This document shows, one piece after another, positions 1 through 7,094 of a stretch of 13,237 nt of DNA. Numbering within the stretch: the first letter of the stretch is position 1; each line of letters begins with the position of its first letter. The notes beneath the pieces are model-generated. The model did no database searches. It was not told where the DNA came from and saw only the letters and a list, made by a program, of their open reading frames with translations. The position numbers and the translations under genes are program-made. Origin of the DNA: Nitrososphaerota archaeon (GTDB taxonomy: Archaea; Thermoproteota; Bathyarchaeia; Bathyarchaeales; Bathycorpusculaceae); the NCBI GenBank assembly GCA_031260365.1, contig JAIRJY010000116.1, positions 1-13,237 on the forward strand. Direction: 5' to 3'.

Positions 1-1237
1 CTAAAATTTCAGCTGCTTTTGCCACTCCTTTGGCGAGAAGTTTACCTAACCCGTCGTCACTTTTACCAATTTCACAAACCAAATCTAACAACGCGTCAAC
101 ATTTCCAAAACGCAAATCAACTCCACCAGTTTGCTCATTGGTAATTATTCCTTGTTCATAAATATCCATAGCAAAAGCAACTACATTACCAACAGAAACA
201 GTGTCCATTCCATAAGCATTGATTAAACTAGCAGCTTTAACAATAGCATCAAGACGATCAACACCACAAAGCGGTCCCAAACTCAAAATAGAATCAGAGT
301 TAAGCAGTGCTATTTCATCTTTAAAAAACCCTGAAGAAACCAACACTACACTATTACAATTCGCCCCACAAGCACCACAACCAACAGCTTTCTTAACAAA
401 ACGTTCAGTTAAATAATCAATACAAATATTTTTAGCTCCATCAAAAACAGAGTTATTCCAATTTCTTGTAGCTAACGCTGAAAACGAATTCAACCCCAAC
501 AAACGCTTAAACAGTGAAGACGAACACTTACCATTTTTCGACGTCTCCACACGATCATACAAAGTTTTTACAAACGGCGCAAAAACATCAAGGCTAGCAA
601 CATTAACATCATGTGTACCCCTAACAACGACTGCTTTAAGGTTTTTAGAACCCATAACAGCTCCAAGACCTGCACCACTATGACCAACAGGGTGATACTT
701 ATCACTTATAATTGTAGCAAACCTACAAAGTTTCTCACCAGCCTCACCAATACCAGATACACAAACAGAAAAATCACCTAACTCATCACAGAGTCTCTGC
801 TCAACATCCATAACACTAACACCTTTAAAATGCTGAGCATCACGAATTTGAATTTGATCATCATCAATCCACAAATACGATAACACAGAGGCTTTACCTT
901 TGATAACAACTGCGGCATAACCCGCCCGTTTCAATTCTGAACCAAAAAAACTCTGAACCTGACCATCACACACACCACCCGTCAAAGGAGACTTAGAAAC
1001 CACCGCATAACCCTGTCCAGCTGGACCTAAAGTACCACTTAAAGGACCAGTACAATAAATCAAAGGATTATCAGCATCAAAAGCATCCTTACCCGGCTTA
1101 GAATACTCCATAAGCAAATTAACACCCAAACCAATACCGCCAAGATATAAACCAGCAGTCCTCTCATCAAGCACTTCAGTTCTAACCTGTCCCGAAGTAA
1201 GATCAACATGTAAAACCTTGCCAGCATAAGCACTCAT
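1..1237 (-). CDS. Aldehyde:ferredoxin oxidoreductase family protein, C-terminus beyond window
   Basis: Reading the minus strand from ATG at 1237-1235 gives an uninterrupted frame of 412 codons to the window edge, beginning MSAYAGKVLHVDLTSG. This is the typical N-terminus of the tungstopterin AOR family (GKVLHVDLTSG, then YLGGIGLGVNLL, then NPLIYCTGPLSGT). A C-x2-C-x3-C motif (GCGACGANC) lies near residue 300, where AOR enzymes hold three of the four cysteines of their [4Fe-4S] cluster; the fourth lies in the missing part. Family members run about 600 residues, so roughly a third is outside. Known members oxidise aldehydes to carboxylates in the cytoplasm and reduce ferredoxin; the substrate cannot be told from sequence. 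The coding strand is rich in G and T, like the other chromosomal genes here. A weak GAGG precedes the start, and a TATA-like element lies about 43 bases upstream. Family assignment is firm; subfamily is not. Confidence 0.93.
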   Translation of the reverse strand, partial: MSAYAGKVLHVDLTSGQVRTEVLDERTAGLYLGGIGLGVNLLMEYSKPGKDAFDADNPLIYCTGPLSGTLGPAGQGYAVVSKSPLTGGVCDGQVQSFFGSELKRAGYAAVVIKGKASVLSYLWIDDDQIQIRDAQHFKGVSVMDVEQRLCDELGDFSVCVSGIGEAGEKLCRFATIISDKYHPVGHSGAGLGAVMGSKNLKAVVVRGTHDVNVASLDVFAPFVKTLYDRVETSKNGKCSSSLFKRLLGLNSFSALATRNWNNSVFDGAKNICIDYLTERFVKKAVGCGACGANCNSVVLVSSGFFKDEIALLNSDSILSLGPLCGVDRLDAIVKAASLINAYGMDTVSVGNVVAFAMDIYEQGIITNEQTGGVDLRFGNVDALLDLVCEIGKSDDGLGKLLAKGVAKAAEIL

Positions 1238-1248
1238 AAAGCCATGTT

Positions 1249-1285
1249 CCTCTTAAAAACAAAAAGAGGCTAAACAATATATTTA
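1249..1285 (-). promoter_or_regulatory. Promoter region of the AOR gene with a small hairpin over the ribosome binding site
   Basis: On the minus strand a TATA-like TAAATATATT (1276-1285) would place transcription start near 1254, about 17 bases before the ATG. Between them, AAGAGG (1249-1254, the only Shine-Dalgarno-like bases) can pair with CCTCTT (1264-1269) across a nine-base T-rich loop. The pairing is visible; a regulatory role is inference, and if transcription starts near 1254 the left arm would not be in the RNA. Confidence 0.35.
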
Positions 1286-1380
1286 GCTTGTTATCAAAAG
1301 ACACATTTCACAATAAAAGAAACATAACATCCAAAAAAAGAGCATAACTAAACAATCATCAAGAAACTATTAAACAACGC

Positions 1381-1441
1381 GATAAAAAATGGTAAAGTCA
1401 AAAAGTTACATCATAGACCACTACTTTACCAACTTTTTATC
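1381..1441. repeat. Long imperfect inverted repeat (hairpin)
   Basis: The left arm GATAAAAAATGGTAAAGT (1381-1398) is nearly the exact reverse complement of the right arm ACTTTACCAACTTTTTATC (1423-1441). The only differences are two positions in the middle of the arms. The 24-base spacer begins with AAAAAGTT-like bases that could form a competing stem. The repeat lies between the divergent AOR gene and the TnpA relic, about 90 bases before the first recognisable TnpA residues. It could be a left-end hairpin of the dead IS200/IS605 element, a bidirectional terminator-like structure or a small MITE. The arms are plain to see; the role is unknown. Confidence 0.6.
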
Positions 1442-1529
1442 CGCATTTATCAAGTTGAAATTGTATTATAGTTCCATTTCTGTTTGTTTGGTGCTTTACA
1501 TAAGTTTTTACCATTAACCTAATTGATGT

Positions 1530-1895
1530 TGTTTGTGTTTTGATGTAGCAAAGTGCCTTTTCATTGTCGTGTTTTTTGCAGGGTAAAAGTTCAATTATGG
1601 CAAATGAGCGTTATTTTAGACGTAGAACAGAAGCACACACGGCAATGAAAACGTAACTTGATATAACGTCTAAAAATCACGTGAGCTAAATATATACGTG
1701 TTTTGTGACCTACTTTTGTGTGTTTTCTGTTTTGTTTTCTCCAAGATTAAGTTGCGCTTTTGAGTGATACTTATGGTCTGAAGGTTTTATGTTGCTTGTA
1801 TGGCTGATGTTGTAACTATGCGAAATGTCAAAGAATACTTTAGCAGGTCTTAAAAACGTGGATGCACTCTGGAAGGGTGAGTAGTTTACTTGTGA
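1530..1895 (+). pseudogene. Decayed IS200/IS605-type TnpA transposase relic (copy A)
   Basis: No open frame survives, but pieces of a Y1/HUH transposase can be read in order. Near 1540-1590 there is a degraded KYR...VL.G-like stretch (FDVAKCLFIVVFFAG). From 1675 one frame with two stops reads NHVS*IYTCFVTYF, then FSPRL, then YLWSEGF at 1768-1788, matching the family order DHVH, phi-FK, FPrL, LWSxGYF. After one frameshift, MRNVKEYFSRS ends at a TAA, where the family has its catalytic-tyrosine helix (..I..YIe.Q). The second His of the HUH motif is now Ser. The same sequence recurs, diverged, at about 7120-7356. Length is close to a normal tnpA (about 400 bases). Recognition rests on motif order and on the second copy, not on a search. 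Confidence 0.62.
1865..1879 (+). repeat. Hairpin at the 3' end of TnpA relic A
   Basis: CACTC (1865-1869) pairs with GGGTG (1875-1879), with one G-T pair, around the loop TGGAA. A stronger hairpin sits at the matching place after relic B (7332-7351). IS200/IS605 elements carry subterminal hairpins at their right ends that TnpA recognises, so this may be a worn right-end hairpin; that role is inference. Confidence 0.35.
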
Positions 1896-1949
1896 TTAGT
1901 AAAATTTAAACAATACAAGCATCATCAAATCAGTAACAGGCGTAAATAT

Positions 1950-3017
1950 TTGGAACATAATATTCTTAAGTTAAAAAAACAGTTTCCACAAGATACGGCT
2001 AATTTTCTAATTTTAAATAATACAAACATAACATATTTCACAGGGTTTGATGGTGCCACAGCTTTTCTAGTTCCTCAAGATGGCGAATGCGTTTTGTATG
2101 TTTCAGAGACTAATTTTGAGCAGGCTAAACATGAGGTAAAAGGTGTTAAAGTTGAAAAGTTGATTCGTGGGCAGAATCTGTTTCAAAAGATATGTCAAGA
2201 TGTTAAAGTTTCTGTAAATAGTAAATTATCTATCGACGCTGTAAGTATTGAAAGCTGGAGGGTTTTAGCTAAAATTGTTGGCAATGAGGATTTTCTAGTA
2301 TCCTCTGGTGATATTGTTAAAGGTCTTCGTGTTGTTAAGTCATCTGATGAGGTTGAACTTATTCGTAGAGCTTGTAGGCTTGCAGATGTGGGTATAAGCA
2401 CTGCATATGAAGTGGTTGAGCCTGGTGTTAGTGAACAAGAGGTGATGACAGAGATTGAGTACGCTATGCGTAAGGCGGGTTCAAGTGGCGTGGCGTTTGA
2501 TACTATTGTTACATCAGGTGCTAACTCGGCGTTTCCACATGGCTCTTGTAGTAAACAAGTAATAATGGATGGAGATTTGGTTGTTGTTGATTTGGGTGCA
2601 ACAGTTGATTTTTATCGTTCAGATATAACACGAACAATTGTTGCTGGTAAAGTTAGAGGTAAACAGCAAGAGGTCTATGGCACTGTTAAAGCGGCGCAGA
2701 ATTTAGCTGTTGAAGCTATACGAGTAGGTGTAGAAGCTGCAGAGGTTGATTCTGTTGCTCGAACATTTATAGGTCGAGCGGGTTTTAGAGACTGTTTTGT
2801 TCACAATTTAGGACATGGTGTAGGTTTGGATATTCATGAAGCACCTATGTTAAGTCCATATAGTACAGACATTTTAAAAGAGGACAATGTGGTTACGGTT
2901 GAACCTGGAATATATATTGTAGGTTTTGGCGGTGTTCGAATTGAAGACACAATTCTTGTCACTAACAATGGCGCTGAAAAACTTACAAATGCAGCATATT
3001 CTCTACAAACAAATTAG
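1950..3017 (+). CDS. M24 family Xaa-Pro dipeptidase/aminopeptidase
   Basis: A 355-residue pita-bread metallopeptidase that cleaves peptides with proline in second position, probably cytosolic (no signal peptide). The N-terminal creatinase-like domain covers about 1-120 (NITYFTGFDG near 26-35); the catalytic domain covers about 125-350. All five metal ligands are present: D214 (VVVDLGAT), D225 (SDITRT), H289 (NLGHGVGLDIHEAP), E318 (VTVEPGIY) and E332 (GVRIEDT), and H197 in FPHG is also kept. Length is normal for archaeal PepQ-like enzymes. The start is TTG: no ATG or GTG lies upstream in frame before a stop, and TATA-like AAATTTAAA (1902-1910) would give a leader of about 18 bases. G/T-rich codons match the chromosomal genes. 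It stands 50 bases before the broken isochorismatase gene and may have been co-transcribed with it. Substrate range cannot be inferred. Confidence 0.94.
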   Translation: MEHNILKLKKQFPQDTANFLILNNTNITYFTGFDGATAFLVPQDGECVLYVSETNFEQAKHEVKGVKVEKLIRGQNLFQKICQDVKVSVNSKLSIDAVSIESWRVLAKIVGNEDFLVSSGDIVKGLRVVKSSDEVELIRRACRLADVGISTAYEVVEPGVSEQEVMTEIEYAMRKAGSSGVAFDTIVTSGANSAFPHGSCSKQVIMDGDLVVVDLGATVDFYRSDITRTIVAGKVRGKQQEVYGTVKAAQNLAVEAIRVGVEAAEVDSVARTFIGRAGFRDCFVHNLGHGVGLDIHEAPMLSPYSTDILKEDNVVTVEPGIYIVGFGGVRIEDTILVTNNGAEKLTNAAYSLQTN

Positions 3018-3067
3018 GAAAAGACCTAAATGGGTTATTTTGCTTTTCTTTTTTAGGAGAATTCCTT

Positions 3068-3549
3068 GTGATTAGACCTGCGATTGTTATAGTGGATATG
3101 CTTAATGATTTTGTTACTGGAAAACTTTCTGCTAAACGTGCAAAAAATGTGATCATGCCCTTGCAGCAACTAATATTCACGGGTCGTACATGTGGTGTAC
3201 CTATAATTTTTAGTAATGACGCACATTACCAAGATGACAGCGAAATTACACAGAAATGGGAACAACACGCTATAAAAGGCACAAGTGGAGCGGAAGTTAT
3301 CACAGAGCTTACACCTGATTTAATTAAAGACTACATTGTAGAGAAGCGTACCTACAGCGGGTTTTACGAAACAGGTCTTACTCATTATTGCGTGACTTAT
3401 ACAAAGGCGAAGGCGTAAAAACCGTTATACTTGGCGGTTTATACACTGGAAATATAAAATATTGAAAAGATATAGATCTCTTACGAAGTATGTTGAGTGT
3501 AAGGTTGAATTGTTACTTGGCTGAAAATACTGTTGTGTTTAAGGTTTGA
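3068..3549 (+). pseudogene. Broken isochorismatase/nicotinamidase family gene
   Basis: The first 104 codons read well as a cysteine hydrolase of this family: VIVDMLNDF with the catalytic Asp (D10), a D-x-H pair (D51, H53), WxxHAIKGTxGAE and the catalytic Lys in EKRTYSGFYETGL (K93). After GGT CTT at 3379 one base seems to be missing. The following residues of the family (SLLRDL, then GVKTVILGGLYTG) continue in the next frame from 3382, while the original frame ends at 3418 in unrelated residues. The shifted frame then meets TGA at 3463-3465, followed by a readable tail (KDIDLLRSML ... AENTVVFK) to TGA at 3547. The catalytic Cys expected after GGLYT is absent (GNIKY). Three lesions make a sequencing error unlikely as the whole cause. 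Start GTG at 3068 has a good AGGAGA at 3056-3061. It lies downstream of the peptidase in the same direction. Confidence 0.8.
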
Positions 3550-3599
3550 TTTGATCAATGTATCTGGTTATTTTTGAAAAGGAGCAGTTTTGTAAGAGA

Positions 3600-4478
3600 C
3601 TAATGTTTAAGTTCAGTGAGTACAAAGTCAACGATTTCTTCAGCAATATTTACATCAGCAACCATCTGCAAACCTTTCCATCCTGGCTGACTATTAACAT
3701 CTACAATACGTGGTCCATTTGGGCTTTCTAGTATATCTACACCAGCGATTTTGCAGCCTACTGCTTTTGCAGATTTTATAGCTAATTCTTCAAATTCTTT
3801 ACTGATTTTTTCAGGTGTAGGTCGTGCACCTTTACTGTAGTTAGTCTTCCACCCAGTAGCTACACGTCGCATCGAAGCAGCAACTCTATCACCTATAACA
3901 AATGCGCGTATGTCTGAAAAGCCGTGTTGTACAAACTCTTGCATGTAAATGACCCCGTGGTGAAATGTTATTGCTTTGAATATTGTGTCAGCTATGTCTA
4001 TGTCGTTTATGCGTGTTGCTCCTTGACCGCGTGAACCAAAAATGGGTTTGACCACAATGTCTCCTCCAAGTTCGTTAAAAGCAGCTATAGCTTCGTTTAC
4101 ACTTTCGGTTGCTAATGTGCGTGGTACTGGAACACCATAGTCTTCTAGGAGTGCTAAAATGTCATATTTGTCAACGCAGTGTTCAATTGCGTTTGGCGGG
4201 TTTATCATGTAGAAGCCTTTTCGTTCAAGTTTATATAACATGTCCATGCGGAAGACCAGTTCTTCAAGTGAGCCGCGTCCTATGGGACGAATTATAAGGG
4301 CGTCCAAGTCTTCAAGGATGTTTGTGTCATTTACTTTGAAATGTGGCTTATATGCTAGTCTAGCGACAAGTTTTGGGAAAGTGAAGCAGGTGTATGATAT
4401 GTTTTTGCGGGTTAGTGCTTCTCGTACTTGAGTGCTGCTCCATGCGTCGGGGTTTCGTGTCATTATACCAAATTTCAA
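3600..4478 (-). CDS. RimK-type ATP-grasp alpha-L-glutamate ligase, MptN-like
   Basis: A 292-residue ATP-grasp ligase. The pre-ATP-grasp domain (1-95) begins MKFGIMTRNPDAWSS and holds LIIRPIGRGSLEELVFR (61-77). The ATP-binding core follows with HCVDKYDIL (K104), DIVVKPIFGSRGQG (K144 and a glycine-rich loop), MQEFVQHGFSDIRAFVIGD, and Mg ligands D248 (AGVDILE), D260 and N262 (VDVNSQPGWKG). This family adds L-glutamate to an acceptor using ATP. The length, GRGSLEE and the DVNS-PGWKG ending are most like archaeal MptN (tetrahydromethanopterin:alpha-L-glutamate ligase) and CofF (glutamate ligase of F420). An S6- or LysW-modifying ligase is possible. Assigning MptN is inference from family resemblance; the choice of acceptor is not settled by the sequence. 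It is the last of three minus-strand genes spaced by about 100 bases, with TATA-like TTTAAAAAC (4531-4539) in front. Confidence 0.88.
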   Translation of the reverse strand: MKFGIMTRNPDAWSSTQVREALTRKNISYTCFTFPKLVARLAYKPHFKVNDTNILEDLDALIIRPIGRGSLEELVFRMDMLYKLERKGFYMINPPNAIEHCVDKYDILALLEDYGVPVPRTLATESVNEAIAAFNELGGDIVVKPIFGSRGQGATRINDIDIADTIFKAITFHHGVIYMQEFVQHGFSDIRAFVIGDRVAASMRRVATGWKTNYSKGARPTPEKISKEFEELAIKSAKAVGCKIAGVDILESPNGPRIVDVNSQPGWKGLQMVADVNIAEEIVDFVLTELKH

Positions 4479-4580
4479 TTGTAAGTCTGTCCTGTTTTTT
4501 GTGTTCCGTTAGAAAACATTCTAAATAATTAGTTTTTAAATGTTCTGGGAAAAAGGAAAAAACTGAAGTTATAAATTGTG

Positions 4581-5075
4581 TTAAAGGTCGTTTTTGGGTT
4601 TGAAAAAGAATTTTTGTATGCGACTATTTTTGCTTATTAACTCGCCTATAAACGCGCCTACAGTTAAACATATGATAAAACTAGGGAGTATAAAGAAAGC
4701 ATTGTGATCAAACACTGTTTCTATTATCCCTGTATTAATTAAGATAATCATTGTAATAGCCCATATACTAAATCCGATGATAGACGCACCTATAAAAAGA
4801 AAAGTGCCTCTTTTAGATTTAGATAAATTAGAAGGAGTAATTCTAACATACCCTATAAGACCAATTAAAAGCACCATTGCAATCATTAAAACGGCAAGAT
4901 CAACAGTAGCAAAATTCAGCAGATACCCGGCAACTGAAAAAACTATAACTATAACTACAGACAGCATTATCCAGTAATATTTTTTTGTTGTTATACCTGG
5001 AGTTTCAGGCGGTACTACCCGTTTTTTCTTCAACACAGTTTTTGTTTTAGCTTTAGTTTTAGATGATTTAGGCAT
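4581..5075 (-). CDS. Four-helix membrane protein of unknown function
   Basis: From the ATG at 5075 the protein has 164 residues: a very basic, Lys-rich N-terminal tail (MPKSSKTKAKTKTVLKKKR), then four predicted transmembrane helices at about 34-54, 58-77, 91-115 and 126-146, and a short basic end (FFFKPKNDL). The basic tail suggests the N-terminus is cytoplasmic by the positive-inside rule. I do not recognise a family. In-frame ATGs exist at 5099, 5093 and 5090. A TATA box on the minus strand (GTATAAAC, 5108-5115) predicts transcription start near 5085, downstream of those codons, so 5075 is preferred with a leader of about ten bases. It lies between the glutamate ligase and the coiled-coil gene on the same strand, but the gaps of about 100 bases with own TATA-like elements suggest separate transcripts. 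Confidence 0.75.
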   Translation of the reverse strand: MPKSSKTKAKTKTVLKKKRVVPPETPGITTKKYYWIMLSVVIVIVFSVAGYLLNFATVDLAVLMIAMVLLIGLIGYVRITPSNLSKSKRGTFLFIGASIIGFSIWAITMIILINTGIIETVFDHNAFFILPSFIICLTVGAFIGELISKNSRIQKFFFKPKNDL

Positions 5076-5105
5076 GAAAATATGTTTCATCATCAGCATT
5101 TATTA

Positions 5106-5117
5106 ACGTTTATACAA
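5106..5117 (-). promoter_or_regulatory. TATA box of the membrane protein gene
   Basis: Minus-strand GTATAAAC at 5108-5115 lies about 37 bases before the ATG at 5075. The usual archaeal spacing of about 26 bases gives transcription start near 5085 and argues against the longer ORF that begins at 5099. Confidence 0.45.
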
Positions 5118-5200
5118 ACACAAAACATTAGCATAATACTCTACATAAAAAAAGTTTTAAACAAAAACTTGTTTGAAACTAAAAAAGAAAAGAAGTTAAT

Positions 5201-6301
5201 TTACTCTGTTGTGTCTACGTCGCTTTCGTCGATTTGCCCGTCGCTTACTGCTTCGGCTGTTATTTCGGAAAGCGCCTGGTGAGGCGCTGTAGTAGGGTGG
5301 CTGCTATGTGTCAGCTCCTCAACTGCTAGTGCTTCAACTGCTGGAGAGTTTAATTGTTCCAGAACTTTTTCGAGGGTTTGCTCAACTGGAGTTTGTTCAG
5401 TGACCTCAAAAACTTGAAGTGGAACATCTGCAATTGTTTGTTCTTCAACTATGTCCATAGTTACGTCCTCAACTGGAAGATCCATAACTACAGATTCAAG
5501 TGGAGTTTCTTCAACAATATCATATGTTGACTCCATAACTGGAACTTCAACCACTGCTGATGTAGCAGTTAAAAAGACTGGATCAGTTGCTGTAACCTCA
5601 ATAACTGATTCATCTGCATCTACTGAAACAAATGATTCTACAGCGTCAAATGGAACTTCCTCAATTGCTGACTCCATAACTGGAACTTCCTCAATTGCTG
5701 ATGTTGTTTCAGTTGTTAATTCCATTGTTGGTTCTTCAATTGGAGTGGGTGTAGCTTCGAAAGAGGTTGTTTCTAGAGGCATAGATTCAACTGGGTTTTC
5801 TAGTGGCATGGAAATTTCAACAGATGCTATTGGTTCTGTTGTAACATGTGTTTCAATTACTGTTTCAGTAACTGGGATATCTGGTGTTATAGGAGCTTGG
5901 ATAGTTGGTACTGTTCTGCATAGTTGCAGAGTAGCCTGTGTGATTGTGTCTAACTCTGTTTTTGCTGTGTCTATTCCTATTGTGAAAAGCAAAATGTCAC
6001 GGTGATATGTTTCATCTCCAATTTCTCCTACGACATATTGGATTTCATAATTTGCAAGAAGTGTTTCTAAGAGCTTAATTTGACTTGTTAACTCGTCAGT
6101 TTTAAGTTGCATCTTTTCTACAAGATCTTTTTGTTGTCTTTCAATTTCTACAATTGTAGAATTTATATCTTTATTGAAAATGTCTCGTGTAAACTGCGAA
6201 ATTTTCCCTGTTATATACAGGTTATCGACAGCTTGCGTCTTTTTCTTTGCTAAATCATATTCTTCGTTTAATCGTTTAAATGAATTTTTCCATGATATCA
6301 C
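5201..6301 (-). CDS. CdvA-like coiled-coil protein with long acidic C-terminal tail
   Basis: A 366-residue protein in two parts. Residues 1-128 are a charged coiled coil with no Pro: SWKNSFKRLNEEYDLAKKK, a TGKISQFTRDIFN segment, then EIERQQKDLVEKMQLKTDEL and LLETLLANYEIQYVVGEI. This pattern, and the order of segments, resembles archaeal CdvA-like coiled-coil proteins, which recruit ESCRT-III-like CdvB to the membrane at the division site. Residues 131-366 are low-complexity, rich in Glu, Val, Thr, Ser and Pro, with repeated EVPVMES and IEEVP units, and end DGQIDESDVDTTE; this part is probably disordered and may hold peptide docking motifs. No PRC-barrel, which true CdvA has before its coiled coil, is seen. 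The start is GTG. No CdvB or Vps4 gene is nearby. The coiled coil is clear; the CdvA link is recalled family resemblance and is moderately sure. Confidence 0.75.
   Translation of the reverse strand: MISWKNSFKRLNEEYDLAKKKTQAVDNLYITGKISQFTRDIFNKDINSTIVEIERQQKDLVEKMQLKTDELTSQIKLLETLLANYEIQYVVGEIGDETYHRDILLFTIGIDTAKTELDTITQATLQLCRTVPTIQAPITPDIPVTETVIETHVTTEPIASVEISMPLENPVESMPLETTSFEATPTPIEEPTMELTTETTSAIEEVPVMESAIEEVPFDAVESFVSVDADESVIEVTATDPVFLTATSAVVEVPVMESTYDIVEETPLESVVMDLPVEDVTMDIVEEQTIADVPLQVFEVTEQTPVEQTLEKVLEQLNSPAVEALAVEELTHSSHPTTAPHQALSEITAEAVSDGQIDESDVDTTE
5651..5700. repeat. Perfect 20-base direct repeat with 30-base period inside the acidic tail
   Basis: TGGAACTTCCTCAATTGCTG occurs at 5651-5670 and again at 5681-5700. 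On the coding strand it encodes the repeated AIEEVP units of the coiled-coil protein. Perfect identity in a tail whose other repeats have diverged indicates a recent 30-base (ten-codon) duplication that kept the frame. Confidence 0.85.
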
Positions 6302-6664
6302 GTTTAGGCACCGTTAACCATGTACAGTAAAATGAGAAATAACATTTGTTAATATGTATGTATATACGTAACTAATAATTTATTATTCTAAAGCAGCAAA
6401 AATGAAAAAGTTTATGTGTAGAAAGTGACCGCAAATAAACCACATTAGCATTAAACATTGAAACTTTTCCAGCAAACAACAGAAAAAAGACCAGTTTTAT
6501 ATATAAAAAAATAACATACATTAACATCAAAATAGGTCAACAAAAAAGTTCATAAAAAGCAATACAAAACAAGAAAACACCACTCAATCATCAAATTTAA
6601 CCATTACAGAAACGAAACCCTAAAAAACCACCACACAATTCCTATTGGTTTCAACATAAAAAGC
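6302..6664. other. Intergenic stretch before tRNA-Lys, no gene seen
   Basis: AT-rich sequence with a change to A/C-rich text after about 6410. On the minus strand CGTATATAC (about 6358-6366) could be the TATA box of the coiled-coil gene, about 60 bases before its start. TTTATATATAAAAA at 6496-6509 resembles a TATA element but is about 160 bases from the tRNA. No open frame or RNA fold was recognised. Confidence 0.4.
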
Positions 6665-6742
6665 GGGTCCGTAGCTCAGTCAGGCTAGAGCACCGGACTT
6701 TTAAGCCGGGGGTCGCGGGTTCAATTCCCGTCGGACCCGCCA
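6665..6742 (+). tRNA. tRNA-Lys (anticodon UUU), CCA encoded
   Basis: A full cloverleaf can be drawn. Acceptor stem GGGTCCG (6665-6671) pairs with CGGACCC (6732-6738), followed by discriminator G and an encoded CCA (6740-6742). The D stem is GCTC/GAGC, the anticodon loop CTTTTAA (6698-6704) has anticodon TTT, the variable loop is five bases, and the T stem GCGGG/CCCGT encloses TTCAATT. No intron. One oddity: the last anticodon-stem pair (31-39, bases 6697 and 6705) is A with G, where a T at 6705 would give a perfect stem. It stands alone, with AT-rich sequence on both sides. Confidence 0.96.
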
Positions 6743-6913
6743 GCATATTAATGGATCTATACTGAAGCTTTTGGGGGTTAATCACTTATAGCCTCCATAT
6801 TTACTAAATCTTTAAGTTGATTAACAAATATGTTTTACTGATAGTTTTCTTGTTCGTCAGAATTTTTGTATGTTATAGCACCATATACTATAATAACTTA
6901 AATATACATTGAC
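6743..6913. other. Intergenic stretch after tRNA-Lys, no gene seen
   Basis: AT-rich, with stop codons in all frames read. I see no copy of the tRNA 3' end here or elsewhere in the window, so there is no sign of an integration scar at this tRNA. Confidence 0.35.
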
Positions 6914-7093
6914 ATGTATGTTTGTGGTGTTTTATTGCTAGTAGATATTTTAGTGGTTAGACCTGTTTCAGAGGATAAACGTGTAGATATTATTGCTGCT
7001 AAAAAACGCAACGAATCCGTAGCTTTCTACGTTTCTGTTTATTTGGTTGGTGGTGAGTCAGTCTCTACTGTCGCTACTAAACAGGCATTTTAA
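6914..7093 (+). pseudogene. Fragment resembling the N-terminal helix-turn-helix of an IS630-type transposase
   Basis: A 59-codon frame from ATG at 6914 (or GTG at 6953) to TAA at 7091. From the GTG it reads VRPVSEDKRVDIIAAKKR, then NESVAFYVSVYLVGGESVST and VATKQAF. The run RPxSEDKRxxIIxxKKRxES, a middle helix, then GGESVSTVATKQAF resembles the first homeodomain-like helix-turn-helix of IS630/Tc1-type transposases (rpiSeDkR..Iv...rGes...ia..l.vs.sTV). No DDE catalytic domain follows; the frame closes and TnpA-like residues begin directly after. It is either a transposase remnant or a short gene of unknown role. The assignment is from motif memory only. Confidence 0.42.
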
Positions 7094-7094
7094 T

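Noticed and set aside
5300..5800. CRISPR-like repetition
   Set aside because: The repeated units are coding, vary in spacing and keep the reading frame of the coiled-coil protein; no regular repeat-spacer pattern exists.
5451..6005. 184-codon plus-strand frame, rich in Ser, Thr and Val
   Set aside because: It is the antisense shadow of the repetitive tail of the coiled-coil gene; its composition simply mirrors those repeats and it has no motif of its own.
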